NCBI GenBank assembly: GCA_012798485.1
Contig: JAAZND010000035.1
Span: forward strand, 1 to 6,259
Direction of reading: 5' to 3'
Origin: Candidatus Beckwithbacteria bacterium
Lineage (GTDB): Bacteria > Patescibacteriota > Microgenomatia > UBA1400 > UBA1449
Length of the DNA: 6,259 nt
The position numbers were made by a program, and so were the translations under genes. The notes under the pieces are model-generated. The model saw only the letters and a list, made by a program, of their open reading frames with translations. It did not search any database and was not told where the DNA came from. This document shows, in pieces, positions 5,703 to 6,259 of this stretch (its first letter is position 1; each line of letters opens with the position of its first letter).

Positions 5703-6254
5703 ATGGCTTTAGTTTATCTTTTTACCGGAAACGGCAAAGGTAAAACCAGCGCAGCTTTAGGTATTGCGCTGCGTAGTGTTTGTGCTTCTCAAAAAGTTGC
5801 CTGGATTTATTGGTATAAAAATGAAAATTGGTATATTAGTGAAAAAAAAATTGGAAAATTTTTACCAATTGATTTTTATTTGCTGGGAAAAGGTTTTTAT
5901 ATAACTGCCGAGGCAAAAGCAAAAGATAAAAATTTAGCAAATTGTGACAAACTTGATTTTGCAGATCATCAAGAGGCAGCCCAAAAAGCTTTGCAAAAAA
6001 CTAAGCAAATTTTACAGGCGCAAAAACATGATTTGTTGATTTTGGACGAAATTGTCAATGCGGTTACAGATAAACTGCTGGATTTTGCAGAGCTAGAAAA
6101 TTTAATCAAAAATAAAAAAGAAACTCATTTAATTTTAACAGGACGCAATGCCTCCAAAAAGTTAATGCAACTTTGTGATTTAGTTTCTAAAATAGAGAAG
6201 ATTAAACACCCGTTTGATCAGCAAATGCCTGCAGTAAAGGGTTTGGATTTTTGA
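5703..6254 (+). CDS. cobO: Corrinoid (cob(I)alamin / cob(I)yrinate a,c-diamide) adenosyltransferase, CobA/CobO/BtuR family
   Basis: This enzyme transfers the 5'-deoxyadenosyl group of ATP to the cobalt of a reduced corrinoid, giving the adenosylcobalamin form. The 183-residue protein shows the family P-loop, TGNGKGKTSAA (8-18), an acidic Walker B-like strand LLILDEI (111-117), LILTGR (143-148), and the typical C-terminal run VSKIEKIKHPFDQQM ending in KGLDF. It appears complete at both ends, a little shorter than the roughly 196-residue enterobacterial CobA. No other corrinoid synthesis gene is in the window, so it may serve salvage of imported corrinoid; that is inference. Its product is the cofactor needed by the two class II reductases upstream. 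It sits 2 nt after the Nudix gene, so co-transcription with maf and Nudix is likely. The gene stops at TGA, 5 nt before the window end. Confidence 0.93.
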   Translation: MALVYLFTGNGKGKTSAALGIALRSVCASQKVAWIYWYKNENWYISEKKIGKFLPIDFYLLGKGFYITAEAKAKDKNLANCDKLDFADHQEAAQKALQKTKQILQAQKHDLLILDEIVNAVTDKLLDFAELENLIKNKKETHLILTGRNASKKLMQLCDLVSKIEKIKHPFDQQMPAVKGLDF

Positions 6255-6259
6255 TACAA

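Noticed and set aside
42..6254. Genome-wide reassignment of TAA as a sense codon
   Set aside because: Maf, the Nudix gene and copy 1 itself end at TAA where their families normally end, so TAA still works as a stop here.

Overview
The window is AT-rich bacterial DNA with all genes on the + strand: two tandem class II (adenosylcobalamin-dependent) ribonucleotide reductase genes, then a tight cluster of three small genes (maf, a zinc-ribbon Nudix hydrolase, and the corrinoid adenosyltransferase cobO). No tRNA, rRNA, CRISPR array or transposase gene is visible. The AT richness, compact layout, class II reductases and small palindromic intergenic repeats would suit a Patescibacteria (CPR)-like genome. 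That placement is inference; nothing here proves a taxon. The genes end in TAA, TAG or TGA, so no recoded stop is apparent.

Layout. 1-41: AT-only leader. 42-1982: first reductase (nrdJ-1, no ATP-cone), interrupted by one in-frame TAA at 1542-1544; the reading frame and homology continue unshifted to a zinc ribbon and the normal stop at 1980-1982. 1983-2081: intergenic region holding a hairpin-type repeat (1997-2070) and the ribosome binding site of the next gene. 2082-4367: second reductase (nrdJ-2), full length with an N-terminal ATP-cone and C-terminal zinc ribbon, but with Phe in place of one of the three active-site cysteines. 4368-4534: intergenic region with a 7-nt tandem repeat, a second hairpin element of the same architecture, and an AT box identical to the one before nrdJ-1. 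4535-6254: maf, Nudix and cobO, separated by 5 and 2 nt and probably co-transcribed.

The genes form a coherent theme. The reductases make deoxyribonucleotides using adenosylcobalamin; CobO adenosylates the corrinoid they need; Maf and perhaps the Nudix enzyme clean up non-canonical or excess nucleotides. The most notable point is that both reductase copies carry a lesion in an otherwise essential part, and the lesions are complementary: copy 1 keeps all active-site cysteines but loses its C-terminal part, copy 2 keeps the C-terminal tail and ATP-cone but lacks a redox cysteine. Whether this is decay, division of labour or a sequence error cannot be settled from this window.
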